Shown here in pieces: positions 23,640-36,540 of a DNA stretch of 64,000 nucleotides (position 1 is its first letter; each line of letters begins with the position of its first letter). The stretch is from contig CH003275.1 in NCBI GenBank assembly GCA_000149265.1, positions 586,641 through 650,640 on the forward strand, written 5' to 3'. The notes beneath the pieces were generated by a model. The model was given only the letters and a program-made list of their open reading frames with translations, searched no databases and had not been told where the DNA came from. Both the position numbers and the translations under genes were made by a program. The DNA comes from Ciona savignyi (taxonomy: Eukaryota > Chordata > Ascidiacea > Phlebobranchia > Cionidae).

Positions 23640-26600
23640 TGCACATGAATCATGATGTCAACTATCTGATACCATCAATTTTTCGAAGATTAAAATTTTA
23701 CCCATCTTGTCTAAAATAACAGAATGTACAACATCTCTAACATACTTTATTTTTAAATACTGCCTTTCATAAGGATTCTCTCTTTTCTTTTCGGGCTTCC
23801 CCGAACTTTTTTCCGAGTAGCAAGTGTAGGATTTGCATTATTGAGTTTTCTTTATGTAGTCTAGATAGTTTTAAAGCTTTTTTAGTCTTTTTTAGATTAA
23901 GGCGAGACTAATTTATGAAATAAGGTTTTAGTCATAGCTTTTTCGCAAATTCAAAATAAGTCAAAATATATTATGCGTTATAGATTCCTACCTCTGCCAC
24001 TCGAGCTTACTCCTCACCACACGCGGATCTTAAAAGGTGTCGCTAAAGAGCAAAAGATTAACGTTTCATATTCGTTTACTTGTATTTTTTATATTTATCT
24101 TGTAAAATACCTTTTCTTACTAAATCATTCTTTTAAACTTAATTGTTTATTTAAACGTGTCATTTGTTTATTAATATCATTATTTTCTAAATCATCTCGA
24201 AAGATAATTTACAGTTAGGCTTTAAAAATGTAAAAAGGATTGAAGAAACAAAATTAAAAACTTAAGTAAGTTTCCTTTAAATCTACATTAATCCGTTAAT
24301 GTCCTTGAAATTACATAACTTTAAGCCAGACATATTAATGGACTTGGCACTAACATGGCGCAAGCTAGACGCATGTTCTTTCTGACGTTAAATTATTCAT
24401 ACGCTTATGAGCCATACGGAGTCGTTGTCAAGGGTAAAATCAGTTTCTTGCTTTTAAAGAAACCCACGTTTACTTGCTTGAAGCTGCTCCGTAACAGGTT
24501 TAATTTAAAACGTATTAAGTATATTAAAGGTGAATACTTGTCTATCTTAACGACAATCGAACAACATAAATATTGACCAAATACTAATATGTCTATATAA
24601 CTTAGAAATAACTCGACATTTCTTAATATATTTCAAACGACACTGGTAACCAGACAATGCCCACGATACCCGTTGCCTGGCCCATGTTTGTAAGTTGCAC
24701 TTTATATGGGTCGATTGTATTAATTAGTTAAGCAATTTCAAATTTAATGCCACGTAAAATAATCCTCTAGCGTTCTATTAATGCGTAGGGGCGAATTTTA
24801 TCGTAATATTAGGAAAAACGGCATGGTCCGTTGATATCTTGTATTGTATATTCTTTTTTTAAGTTGACTTGTTTTATCGATTTTTCGTTTTCCATCCTTT
24901 CGTCTTCTTTGGTTGTAATATTTGTTTCACGAGTGGCCATCAGTATTACTATAGTAGTATTGGTAAAACGACAATCCAATGAAGAGTTATGGTTAAACCG
25001 CCGACCTTTAATAATTTAACATAACTCCCATCAAAAGTATTTCAGAACAAACACTGTGGCGTCATTAGCCAACTTTTTGTTAAGGTCATTAAAGGGTAAT
25101 AAACGAGGCTATACTTAGAAGCTCGGATTATGGTAAATCACAATATCCGCTAACCGAACTACCATGACTAAACAAACAAAATTTACTAATCCATGAAGCC
25201 GAAGTTTCAAATTGAATATAGCTTTGCAACTTATTGTAACATCTTTAGCATTTCGCCTCATGAATAATAGATCCCGTATAGCAATACAATGTATGGAATT
25301 CACGTCCAAGAGCAAAATAATTAATAATACGACTAATAAACACTTTTTGCAGATAAATATTTTACTTACTTTTCAAATCACCGATTTTACAAAATGCAGA
25401 TTATAATTGATTATTTGTTTTATTCGTCAAAAAGATTTTACGATGTTGAAGGTACATGTTGACGAATAATGTTGATAACAATGGCAAGAATACGAATAAG
25501 CAACGAAATTACACATCGCAGCTATAATTGTAATCGAAATTAAAAGCGTTTATTTGGTTTTGCTTCTTCTGTGCCATGTAACTTCCCAAATGACAACATT
25601 GTTGAACACTTTGTTATTTGTATAACGTTTGTGTATTGTTCGTGATCATATGTTTTTGGATTTTTTGAAGTACAGTGGCATTTAACCGCCTAAACACCTT
25701 GTTTTAATTATATAGCAATACAAGTATTGCTTTATAGTGAACATTTAAATTTATTAAAACATTGTTGTGGTTAACAAATTTAATAAAACACTGTCATGGC
25801 AACACACCAAACTAATAACTACATCAAACCAAAAGTTAATTTTGCCATTAAATTGCGATATGCAGTTTCGTTGGCTTTTCCTTTTTCTTTCACTTTTGTC
25901 ATTAACGTTCATAGTGACCAGTTTTATTCGCCAGGCGTTAATGTATGAAAAAACAATTTGACGCCATCATGTCTTACGGGTAACATTACTAGGAGGGGTC
26001 CAGGCTATTGTGTTGGTGCCGTGTGTTTGCGTGCTCGCCATTGTGTTGAATCGCACTCGTAACGTGGGCCGGGTGGAAAACATTGGGCTGTAATAACAAA
26101 TTCTCCTCCCTCTGCCAGGAACTCAGGAATTCCTGGTAGGAGCCGTTTAGCGAGCCAGATAAATCACCATCGGTGGCACAAAGGATCGCTGGTAGCCTTG
26201 CTACGTTGATTTATCGCCCACGGTTCACTGAAATGGCATTCGGAGATCTTTAAAGGCGACAAGCACGCAACTGTTATCCTATCCTTGGGTTGTGTCGGAC
26301 ACTTTGCATAGTTTCTGGGGTTAAGGCGTTGCATACCCCAATGAACTTGACATTTCACATTCATTTCTTGATAATTGGCACATGGATATGTTCTTAGATG
26401 AACGTTATAACACACTTTTAATGCTATAACTATGTGTCAATCAAGCAAATTAAACGGGGATGTTATTGGACTTATCGGAATTTTATTTTGACCTGCTAAC
26501 TAGATTAATAATACTATTGTATTTGCGAACTTGCTGAAATGGCGTTTTTGAGCATTATTCTGGCAAATCCACGAAAAGACAGGCTTTCTTGTTTGCATCA

Positions 26601-28600
26601 GCACTTCTTCGTGGCGTATTTATTCCCGTACATTATTGTGTACCACCATAATATGTGCAGCGTTGTACAAATGGGGGCTGGGTTGTCGATTTTCTTGGAA
26701 ATAAATGCAAACCTTTGGGCATAGGCGGCAACTTTGCATCAAGAGAAAGGCGCCCAGCTCCAAGAGAAGCCAGCGAATCAGCAGCACGACGTTCTCTTCG
26801 CCGGGAAGTAATAACTCAGTGCGGGGAAATATACAAGGAAAGAGGGTGTTGGATTTCTCGCAGAGTGCCTTTCTCCGATTTGCTTACAAACAATTCAAAA
26901 TGACGCTTCTCGCGCCCTCTTAACAAAGCATTAGCGAGAGAAGATTGGGATTGGATTGAACCGTTTTGATGTTTACACCTCTATTTCGTGTCGTTTTATG
27001 TAACACCTACAGCTCGTCTTTGTTACAAGTATCGTAGTGGCCGGTGAAGATACAAGTGGTTTACCACAACCATGATATTGATTTCTCAGAAAGCCCTTTT
27101 GGCTTATTCTTGTCCGCTGTACGTTAGCCACTTGCTAAAGCTATGCTTGCAATAGAAATTGTTAAATAACTTAAGATTAATTAATTAGTTTTTGGCGCAG
27201 CGCTCATGATTTTCCTGTGGACGCCTAGTAGCGCGAACCACAGTCACGATCAATGGATCGAATTGTAGCTTCAGGGAAATCCATAGATGCAGATTCAGTT
27301 GAAAATAGCCAGATAAATACTCTGATTAGATCAGTTTGAACGATTTTTAAAAACCAAGTGAGGCATGTGTGGGGCCGTTATGATTTCAAACCCGACCAAC
27401 TTTGTCGTATGAATCAGCCCACTTGGTTCCACAAGTTATGTGAAGTGCTGTGGTGATAAAGGCAGCTGAATTGAAGACACAATAAAGCATACCTTTTACC
27501 GGGTTGTGGCGGTACGGATAAATAGAATAAGATGGGCGTTAAGTGCGAAATAGAGAGATGTATTGTGATATCCCAAGTATTATGTTAGTGCTAGTTAAGC
27601 GGACATGTCGCCAGAGTTAGCGAAAGTAAATACGCGACAATGGCTGTCAGTTTATTGACTTTAAATGTTAACCGGGCTATTTATTAGTGCGTTAGAACAA
27701 TGTTCCGCAACTGTCCGAAGACAATACTGGTTGTTAACATTTTTTACTAAATTGTGCCGTCAAATTAAGTTAGTTTCTAAATGTGCCTCGAGTGAAAAAA
27801 TGTTGCGGAGAACTGCGTTAGAACATTGATACCTAACGTGGATGTATTGAGTTTGATTTTACCTTTACTTTGTTGTGAAATGCATTGTTTACTCAGACGG
27901 AAATTTCAATGAAATTGCTTTGTAGTTGACTGTGTGACTGAACAAAGGTTAGCTATCAGTGATTGAAAGGCATGGAAGTGAGTCACACTAAGCCATGGGA
28001 AGTGGTAGATATAATGTGCTTCTCTTCTGGTAACACAGGTCCCGATTTATTCGATATTAATAATGCTGAGGCCTGAAAACTAGCTAAACTTAGGTTAAGC
28101 CCCTTACAAGTACTTATCGTGTCTCAATACCAAGATACGATTTTGTTTGGTTTGATTAATTTAGAGAAATCTGACCAAAATTGATATGGCAAATACATCA
28201 TCTTGAACTTACCGTTGTACCGGTAACTCGGCTGTACAAGCACGATGTTTATTTATGTTAATTTAGACTTGGGTTTTTAGAATTTATCCGAATAAAAGCT
28301 AACCAAATCCGATGTGCAATCGTGTGTGACCGAGCGACTTTATAAGGAAATACTTTCGCGGCTGCGTCTCTTGTCGGCTGTACCAGATTATTTGCGCTCG
28401 AATACAATTCACCTAATTAGAAACCCGAACTTACTTGGTGGCGTCACTTGCAAATGTAAACCCTGCAAACTATGCATTTGATCAGGAAACCATCCAGTGC
28501 GGCGCCAATATGTGTATGGCGTACTACTTCCGACCCGTCTGTCATCTGACTACACACAAACATTTGTTGTCAAATATCTTGGACGTTGGGATGTAAACTT

Positions 28601-28646
28601 TGCTGGAATGGCTTGTTTTTAATTGCTGGAATGGCTTGTTTTTAAT
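28601..28646. repeat. 23-bp tandem duplication
   Basis: Two adjacent copies of a 23-bp unit beginning tgctggaatggcttg. Near-perfect identity suggests a recent duplication. Confidence 0.8.
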
Positions 28647-31600
28647 TGTTACATCATAATTGCACTCCCGGAGTAGGGTGGAATGTTCTGCCTCCGAAGA
28701 AAACAGCTCAAATGCCGCGTTCCCGCAGCAGTGTGCCCGAAGCAATTGTGGGGAGTTGTGTGTACGTGAGAATTGCTGTATAAATTCAGTGTTTATCTGT
28801 GGTTGGAAAAGCCGACTTGCATGTGGTAGGTACCGATCCTACCACCCTTTTACTGGCGCGTCGGCGCGCTTGCAAATTAACTAACAGCAAAACATTATCA
28901 AAGCGAATTTTCGCTACACGCAATTATACTTACCAGCAATTACATATGTGGCAATAAAGATATATTTGAATTACGTTTATTAAGAACTATGTTTATTCCT
29001 GTTCTACCCTATAACAGTAAAGCAGGCGTTTCTATATTTTACCTGGTAGGATTATACATGAGTATCAACATTTCGACGTACAGATCTCATAATACGTTAG
29101 GATTCCAATAAAACGTAGCATCTATAGTTAGTTCCTTGTATTTTCGAACCCGAGATGAGTCAGTGATAGTACCACCACTGTCTGTAGAAGTATGCAAGTT
29201 AGACCCAATGTTATACAGCACACTAGAATAGCTCACATAACTGCAGACACGTGGTGTTCTGACAGTTAGTTTTATTTTTTTAACACGGATATTTCTACTA
29301 ATTATTAAATAAATAGACAGTCTGTCTATAGATCTTACAAGAATAATTTCATTGGTTAATAGATACATTGGTTGGAACAATAGCTATTGTGTTGTATAAA
29401 AAGTAAAAGTGCAAATTGATCATGCAGTGTACTTTTAACCTCCTTTATACATTTGGCCCCTTGAAATTGAGACCAGAAATAGTGGCCTTTTGAGTGTCAT
29501 CCACTCTAGCTTCGAGTGCTTTTTACTTCAATATTGCGTTGAGCATCATACCAGTTCGTATATACCACTGAATGCCTTTGCTTTGAATCTAATTAGCATA
29601 TTGGTGAACAGGGAGATTGCCCAGTGAATCGCAGTTTTCACATTACCACTATAATTGATTGACTTGGCGGGAAGTTACGTCAACGATTTGTCGCCGTCTC
29701 TCTTCTCTCTGTGTGCATCGAAGCGTGTCGTCTCTCAGAACGAATGAATTTATTACCCTGGCACACTTTCTTGTGCTGTGCACAATAGAAATAATGCGAA
29801 AACAAATACCAAGCAGCGTAGGGCAGCGATTTGAAGACGTAATCGCCGCCGGCTAGATGTTGTATACAGACCCAATGACCAAGCTACTTTTGCTTTGATC
29901 TGGTTTTATTGCAAGTTATTGGTAATCACAGGTGACTTTTGTCACTTTAACTTAGACAGAAAACGAAAAGCGGAAAAATGTTTCAGTTAATGCTAAACAC
30001 ATTGGTTTGAGACAAACCATTAAACGCTTGGAATGTTGTACTGCGTGTGTACAGGTTACAGTACAAATTGTGATACTTATTTGTTTATTTATTCAGTGAA
30101 TGTTACGACACAATGTCGTGAGTTTGTACGCACGTTTAAAATGTATGTTTAGTATATTATAGTCACAGGGTTAGCACTTACAGCACATACATACTTTGTC
30201 ACATTTTGTATCGTAACCTGTAAAAAATGTGACAATTTGCTCGGTACTTAAATAAGCGAAACGTACCGGTAGAGAATTTGATTTTAATCATTTAGAAGTT
30301 AAACGTCGCCTTGACAGATTTATTAAGGGTTGCCAGAAGAAAGAGATAGATAACTTGGCAAAGGTTTGTTGAATTGTAATAACTGGCAAGCCATTGAACC
30401 GCCGCGGCGCCAAGCCACCAGTGATAGCTAAGCCCCGGGTAATAAAATCATCTTTATCGTCAATGCACTATTGTGCTGGTAGTTGACACTTATTAATTCG
30501 ACTGTTTAATAGTCGCAGTATTGCCAGGGGTCGCTGGGATGAGGTACCCAGAGAGTAAGCGTATTTTTAAATTGACAGTCACTCATAACGATCCTGCACT
30601 GCGATTCATGATGTATTAGCCCGTTGAGTGACGATAAATCGTTATATTAAATGTTTTATTCGATCTGACAGAGCCCGACGTTGACGAGAGCCCTGGTTAC
30701 TACTAACATGGTTGTGTATAAATTAGGAAATGATCTAATCGTTTTATGGGTCCATCTGTACCACCACGGCATAGTCATTCAATAAATATTTCCATTTCGA
30801 TCTAGGATCACATTGGGTTCCTTTTGACTTTTGACGTCACATCCGACCACAATGACGTATGTCTTATCAGCATTCAGGCATCTGTTGGGGAACGTGCGAC
30901 ATAGAAACAGACGATTTGCGAATTAAAAATTAACCGAGCATAATTTCAAGCCTCTATTGCTGGTTCAAAATCGATATTAGTTTGTAATGGAAAGTCTGCA
31001 CACTCTCGAAGTGGTTAAGGGTCTATAAGTGATATATTGTAAGCGAATGACATATCATTCCGATTATATTATGAGTGAGGTTTGGACATTTATTACGTCA
31101 TTTGAGACGTTTCTTAATGTCGGGCTTCCTGTCATATTCACGATGGCTTAAAACTATTTTAAATGATCGGCGGATGGATTGATTACGTCATTGCAGAATT
31201 TGCGTCATCACATGGAAGGCTAAATATGCGAATCCAAGGCGTTCAAAGAGCAATCCAACCTAAACCATTTTTAAAGGAATTCAAAGCAACGCGGAAATAC
31301 GGTTTAGAGTTTCGTGATAATTGTATTAATGCTTCAAATTGGTGTAAACATCTCATTACTCATGTGATCCCACAAAAACGTGACCAACACACGTGACCTG
31401 ACCAAACGCCGTATGTGTGTATGGATTCAAAGGCAGAGGTATCTATGTTGTCTTGAGAGGCAGTTTAACACATCAGTTCAATGGTTCGTCGGGTAAAATT
31501 TAAACAGTCAGCGAGATAACGTAGGTTTGAGGTCTGGCTCCAAAAAGATAGGTTTGGGGGGCAGCCAATGCTTTGGCTTGGGTATCCCGTCTGCGACTCA

Positions 31601-34275
31601 TCCATCGTTACTTTCCGTTGGTTCAAACCGTTTGGTCCGTTATCACAATTGCTAAATTTGTAGTCAGTCGCCTGTTTGCGGAGTGTTTTTCGCAAGGGTA
31701 AACGCCTGCCTTCACTCCTGACTCCGCAAATATTTAAATCTTATTGCTGGATTGACGCGATGCTCTTTCAAGAGCGACCCGCTTAATATTTCCTCCTAAA
31801 CAAACAAGAGAGCTGAAGTCTTTTTACCAGTTCTAAACATCGGGTATCAAATCCTGACATTGCCTGCCGCTATGTACACATCAGCTACGAGGTAACCCGC
31901 GCCTGCTCAGCGTTCAGACCGATTTTTTACACTCGGATAGCAAGGCATTGTGAATACAATCTATATTGTAAAGAAATGAAATAAAGATATGTTGAGTGTA
32001 TTAGACAAACAGCAGTCTGTTCCGACAGCGAATATAACGCGCAGTAAAGAACAGTAAACATATTCTATTCTGTAGCTTTCTTATTGCCAATCTGGAACAG
32101 TAATGTTCTTTTAAAAGGTCAGCGCACTAACGGTATATCTTTAACTATCGACGCCTACTTATACAACAAGCGCTCTTAATTGTTCTCAGCAAATAATGAA
32201 CATATTTCTTTAACATTGCAATTTATGTCATTTTATTTCATCGGGATTTCATAGAGGTAGGGTTAGCGTGGGAAGTAGTTAAAGGTTAGCTAGTCTACAA
32301 TAGACGTGGGGTTATGTTAAATTAAACTATGACAATGATGTTTGAATTGAAGATTATTTTTATATCAGGCTTCAAGCAGTTGACGGCGTAATGCTCGTTC
32401 CAATGCGATCGTTTTTAAAAAGCAAGTATTTATGTGATCGCTGTTATAACTGAATAATTTGATTTAAGATAGTTAGATTAGGAGCAAACGTGGGCTTTAA
32501 AGGGTGGTGATTTGCAACATGCTCTTTTGTGGTGTCTTACTTACGGATTTCTTTTTACTTGTTTATACTCTGCTTTGTTATATAGCATTTGCTATTAAGT
32601 ATGCATTTGATAGAGATTGGCGTGCATTTATATTGCTTCCGCAATCATAATGAATATGAAACCGTTCAGAAGTTTGTCCTGTGTCAACTTTTAACACTGT
32701 CGCAATAGGTTGGCCTATACCCACCATATTTGCTTGCTTTCTTACGTCATTATTCACTAGATATTAAATTTTCCACTGGCCGAGCAGGCACGTTTGTGTG
32801 GTGGTTAGGACGATGATAAACATCAAGCTGTGTCGTCGTGTCCCTTCTCAAGAACTCGCACAGCAGATACAGTTGTCATAATGTTTGGAATTGTGGTTCC
32901 CGCTTTTTTCATTAAAATATCCGGTCAATTCAATTATCTTTTTTCTGGAAAATAGTTAATGTCAACATCGGGAAATTATTTTTCATGTCATTCATTACAA
33001 ATGCTGGAACTGGTTTTAGCTTTTCCTCGTTACTATGACAAAAAGGCACAATTTTAATATAAGGCTTTTCATTTAAAGACGTGCAGGGAAATTCTTTTAC
33101 TAAAAGCATTTATTTCCTAATTATGCAACTTGGTCTCTTTCCCGGGAATTTCGTCCTTCTTTTGCATATAGGTTTGAATACTTGACCTTGGTTGATTCGT
33201 TGAAATCAGGTTAGGACTCACATGGCCCGATGTTCGTAAGTTAAACTTTAACAACTCCACTAACCTCCTGGATTGAACGTGCTTAACCACAATTTTCGAG
33301 TATGAGTAATGAGCTTTCAATTCCACAGTTAACGAAAGGATGTTAAATTACAATTATTATTTCACATTGTTATGTGTATTTGTATAACGCAATACATCGG
33401 CTAATGGTAAAACATATAGTGTTAAACAGGATGCGTCATATTTAGGGATGTCCTTATCCGAATCAGTATGGTTTATAAAATTATTCTTGAATTAATAATT
33501 TTGACCCTAGAATTTTCGAATCGCTTTTAAACATATATTTTAAACTAAGGTTAAATTAAAAATATATAATTTTGTTGTATGTTTGATTTAGTTGAAATTT
33601 TATTATAATTATCAGAACTGTTAAAAAAATTGCCACTTTTCCAATTGTAAATAGAAATTTTAAATAAAACTGATTTGCTCCACTAATTTTTTTGTAATGA
33701 AATCAAATTTAAAAGTTAATTCTGAAATATACATTTCTAGTAAGATAACAGAATATTATTTGTTTAATTTTTTTGTTTTAAATCTCTAGTAAAACGTCGT
33801 TTATTTTGTTTGTGATTTTGGGACACACGAATTAGAGTAACTGATTGCAATGCGCCTCCTATTTCGGTTTAACTTCCCTAATTGACCACAAGAGTAATTA
33901 ATTATTGCGGGCACAATCATCACGCACGACACATCGGACAATGACTTGGCGCTTTTTACGATTTGCACTATTCTAGCATTTGCATTATTTAATTAAATTG
34001 ATTTATTTTAATCCTCGTTGTAGAATGAATTGACATTTAAAACTGTGCTTATTTTCGTCTTAGTAACAGCACTGAAGATTTATTGGTTTTAAAGACTTCC
34101 GGGCTATATGATGGTGGCAGATTAATATTCAAATCATGATTTCAAAATGTGGGCACTACTTTCTCCTATCGGTCATAGCATATCAGCATGTGGTGTAATA
34201 TTTGTTTGGTGTCATCCTTTCATTGCCGAATACCAGACTGATTTGAAGTCCATTCAATATCAACATTATCACAGC

Positions 34276-34303
34276 GATGACGTCACACATGACACACGTC
34301 ATC
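34276..34303. promoter_or_regulatory. CRE-containing inverted repeat
   Basis: Arms gatgacgt and acgtcatc (8 bp, perfect) flank a 12-bp centre. The left arm is part of a full TGACGTCA palindrome (34278-34285), the CREB/ATF consensus. Function is not shown. Confidence 0.4.
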
Positions 34304-34864
34304 GCACTGTCACGTGGTATACCGGACACCACAACGATCTGATTGTGTCCGATGGTAATCCACTCAAACCATCGGTTTCAGCGAGACGTACCTCGGTTCG
34401 GTATTTGATGGCATATTTGATTGGCGCGATTTCATAGCGGGAAAGAAGGCTACATCTGCGGAATTCTTCTCCGGTTCTTGCCCCGTCAACGCTTGCACGT
34501 AATTTGTTATTTATAGCACTTGCTTTCGTCTTACCGACCCGTGGCATCATAGCCCGAAAAAGGCGTTAACACAAGACAGGTGTGTGGTCTGATCCAGCCC
34601 ACCGGGCGCTGAGATAAAAAGGGAAAATGAAGGGTAATTGCGCTGGCTAAACTCAATGACAAAAACTTGTTTGTGTGCCGCTTTACTGAAACTATCACCA
34701 GCGAGAATGATAAACTGTTCGTCGAACACTGGATCACTCATACGCGGCGTTGATTCTGTAAAACCTCGTCGACTGAGGATTGGGTTCAAACGGTGTTGTG
34801 TAATCGCTTGGTGTGCCGCGTACTAACGATAAATATTGGTCATGATTAGATCAGTATCGTTCGT

Positions 34865-34931
34865 AAAGTGGCGAAAGTATAGAAAAACTAAGTGGCGAAA
34901 AAGTATAGAAAAACTAAGTGGCGAAAGTGCT
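34865..34931. repeat. Tandem duplication of about 25 bp
   Basis: Two and a half copies of aagtggcgaaagtatagaaa-type units, about 1.6 kb upstream of the ZMIZ start codon. Confidence 0.8.
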
Positions 34932-35019
34932 TGTTATATAAGTTTAATATTTTGGTTACTTACATATTTAATTTCATGTAAATCACGCAAGAAATGCTAT
35001 TTTGGTCAGGTTTACGCAT

Positions 35020-35900
35020 CGCGGAAATAGCGCGCCGCGAGAGAAGTCACTTTCGCCGCGTGACGCACTCGTTATTACGCGCTACGTCATCAAAACATAT
35101 TATTAGCGGAATAATGGCTGTGTCATACGAATCGCGACTTCTCGCCTTCTCTCGTCCTCTCCATCGATTTTCGTAGCGTGTTTATGACGTCAGAACAGGC
35201 ATGATGATCCGAAGGGTAGGCCAAAGAGAAACGGCCGGGTGGCTATGAATAGACGTCTTTTAATGAATCTATTGTTTGCAAGACCGCTTATAAACGCAAC
35301 CAAACTGTCGGAAAACCCATGCGTCGTTGACAGAGTTATTTTTAAATAAGTTTAAATTATTTTATTTTAAATAGTTATTATACCAATTCGTTACATTCGC
35401 TTTCCAGTGAAATAATGTTGTCGGCAGTATTTTGACGTAGAAAGTGCAAATTATCCCGTTGCGAGCGTTTTATAAACATTTTTATGTATTACGTGACTGA
35501 AGTTGATTGCCTTTTTAAATTTCCGACGATGCTTCTTTGACTTTCGCTGAATGTTTCCTTCTTCCTACGCGAGAGAGCGGAATAATAAACGAGTCAACCC
35601 TTGTATTTGTCCAAATAATCAAACATCGCTCTACTGAGGTGGCCCGCGACACAGACGTATCACGTGGTGTCTCTCTTTTTCACTTTCTTCGAGTAGCGCA
35701 CCCGCCCGACAGAAGTGTATTAAATTAGGCGTGATAGCTACTCGCTTGTAAAACGTTGCTTTTCTCGTTGTGGTGTTCCAGTTCTCTTTGCCGATATCTT
35801 TCTCTCTTGTATTGCGAACGCCTGACAGACACGGCGTAATCGAAAAAAGACGAATACGAGATATACGCGATGCTTTTACCCGGTCCGCCTTCAATGAAGG
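35020..35900. promoter_or_regulatory. CpG-richer block upstream of ZMIZ, candidate promoter region
   Basis: This stretch is visibly richer in CG dinucleotides than the surrounding desert (for example gcgcgccgcgag near 35030). It contains TGACGTCA at 35185-35192 and several gtgacg/acgtca half-sites. It lies 0.6-1.5 kb before the first recognised ZMIZ exon. Calling it a promoter is inference; an untranslated first exon may lie within it. Confidence 0.35.
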
Positions 35901-36540
35901 GCGATACGCGAGAACGACGTTTGGATGAATTGCTTGCCATTCTTACTGTATTGTCGGCACTCAGCAGTCAGTTTGGGTTAATTCATTTTAGTACAATTAA
36001 CCAGGCATTGGCTTTTCAGGTCAGGTTATTCATTCGAGTTAAGATTGCGGCAGTGTAAACAAAAGCTTACCAGAAAGCTACCACCGGCTGAGTGGTGTTG
36101 AAATTAATGTTTAGTCTCATGTTACACGCGTGTTACTTGTTGTAGTCCGTATTGTAACATTCGGTTAAATTATGTTTTACAGGCACCCTTGTTTAAATAC
36201 CATTGAAGTGATCTGATCCGAATTAAGAAAATCAATTCGTAATTGTTACATATTGGTATCGATTAGTTGCCGGTGTACCGGTAATTCGGAATTTCAAAAG
36301 GAAAACTGAAGACTGAAGTGTATCTGTTTTTACCAACGACAACTGTATAGCATTACAAGTGAAGAGCACAATACAACGCAGTACACACTAGAAAATATAA
36401 GTTTGGTAGCCGGTGCTACTATAGAAGAGAGAAATATTTAGAGCGCTTAGCCCAGCGCAAATGACGCTTATTCGTTGCTGCATGCGGCTTTCGTCACGAA
36501 AAGAAGGCCAGAGGTATCTTGGATGGAGTAACAGTGACCG

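Larger units (their letters stand above)
22680..36540. other. Gene desert between RBM22 and ZMIZ
   Basis: About 13.9 kb in which I recognise no exon on either strand. Frames of 60-97 codons are scattered and lack domains or plausible splice sites. It holds a T-rich tract (22421-22456, just to the left), a TA microsatellite, two small tandem duplications and a CpG-richer block near 35.0-35.9 kb. No copy of the main SINE family was found. It presumably contains the promoters of RBM22 and ZMIZ and may hold distal control elements of ZMIZ. Confidence 0.6.

Noticed and set aside
26122-26136. caggaattcctg palindrome in the desert
   Set aside because: A 12-bp palindrome of common words; nothing around it supports a function.
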